Below are positions 12,727 to 12,863 of a stretch of 12,863 nt of DNA, one piece after another. The notes beneath the pieces were generated by a model that was not told the DNA's origin, searched no databases, and saw only the letters and a program-made list of their open reading frames with translations. The number at the start of each line of letters is the position of its first letter. Position 1 is the first letter of the stretch. A program made the translations under genes and the position numbers. Origin of the DNA: DTLA01 sp034436295 (GTDB lineage: Bacteria > Chloroflexota > Anaerolineae > DTLA01); assembly GCA_034436295.1 (NCBI GenBank), contig DAOTVT010000031.1, positions 1 to 12,863 of the forward strand, in the 5' to 3' direction.

Positions 12727-12863
12727 CGTCGGGCCTCGTCCAGGGCGCGGCCGATGCTGCGCAGCCCCTCGGTCAACTCGTCGGGCCTCGGCCACCCGTA
12801 GCCGATGCGCATGTACCGCCGATCCATCTCAAACCAATGCCCAGGCCCCACGAATGTCCCGTA
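12723..12863 (-). CDS. second aminotransferase, C-terminal end (cut by right edge)
   Basis: Read leftwards from the right edge, this gives 46 residues from YGTFVGPGHW to a TGA at 12725-12723. It is identical to residues 324-369 of the neighbouring aminotransferase except for Asn359 to Ser, Gly368 to Arg and Pro369 to Arg, and so ends LRSIGRALDEARR. It keeps MRIGYG with the carboxylate-binding Arg. The rest of the gene lies outside the window, so it may be a full paralogue, a fragment, or a product of misassembly. If intact, the pair would be a recent inverted duplication. Confidence 0.8.
   Translation of the reverse strand, partial: YGTFVGPGHWFEMDRRYMRIGYGWPRPDELTEGLRSIGRALDEARR

Larger units (their letters stand above)
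12511..12863. repeat. 353-bp inverted repeat: duplicated aminotransferase 3' ends
   Basis: Bases 12511-12686 and 12688-12863 are reverse complements around base 12687 with no gaps. I find three mismatches in 176 pairs: 12617/12757, 12643/12731 and 12647/12727. The repeat continues past the right edge, so its true length is unknown. It covers the last 46 codons of the aminotransferase and the whole 71-base spacer between the two stops. Confidence 0.95.

Noticed and set aside
11575..12795. Long minus-strand open frame opposite the aminotransferase
   Set aside because: It is antisense to a gene with intact PLP motifs; only the mirrored segment 12723-12863 reads as aminotransferase on that strand, and in another frame.

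Overview
The window is GC-rich, densely packed bacterial chromosome, most likely from a member of the Chloroflexota (Anaerolineae-like). The phylum is an inference from the overall style: high G+C, a DnaB/DnaD/DnaC-type replication cluster, a Gram-positive-type LexA box, a GT39-like membrane glycosyltransferase beside an anchored glycosidase, and abundant intergenic repeats. Promoters follow one pattern: six good sigma-70-like promoters (TTGnnn, exactly 17 bp, TATAAT-like) can be read directly, and most starts have a GGAGG-type ribosome binding site. No tRNA, rRNA, transposase or CRISPR array was seen.

Layout from left to right. (1) Positions 1-2210, minus strand: an operon of a doubly membrane-anchored clan GH-A glycosidase (TTG start) and a GT39-like glycosyltransferase cut by the left edge, joined by an ATGA overlap. 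(2) 2306-6331, minus strand: a four-gene replication operon under one strong promoter: bifunctional-nuclease-family (DUF151) protein, replicative helicase DnaB, a DnaD-domain protein, and a DnaC-like helicase loader. All four genes overlap, so they are probably translationally coupled. The loader is unusual because it carries two AAA+ modules in tandem. (3) 6402-6462: tandem 19-mers and a perfect 19-bp inverted repeat between transcription units. (4) 6518-10271, minus strand: an Old Yellow Enzyme-family flavin oxidoreductase with a near-leaderless strong promoter, an unrecognised protein with a winged-helix-like N-terminus, and adenine deaminase. (5) 10305-10530: three copies of an imperfectly palindromic CACAAAG-rich repeat. 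(6) 10540-11139, minus strand: a cysteine-rich unknown protein whose promoter is overlapped by a perfect LexA/SOS box. (7) 11161-11403, minus strand: a 63-residue small protein with its own promoter. (8) 11492-12651, plus strand: a class I/II PLP-dependent aminotransferase. (9) 12511-12863: a 353-bp inverted repeat centred on base 12687. The end of the aminotransferase gene is repeated in reverse, so a second, almost identical aminotransferase gene enters from the right edge tail-to-tail, with a 39-bp perfect stem between the two stops.

The replication operon would supply the helicase and its loading machinery. The loader's tandem ATPase, the SOS-controlled cysteine-rich gene and the inverted aminotransferase duplication are the three points most worth following up.
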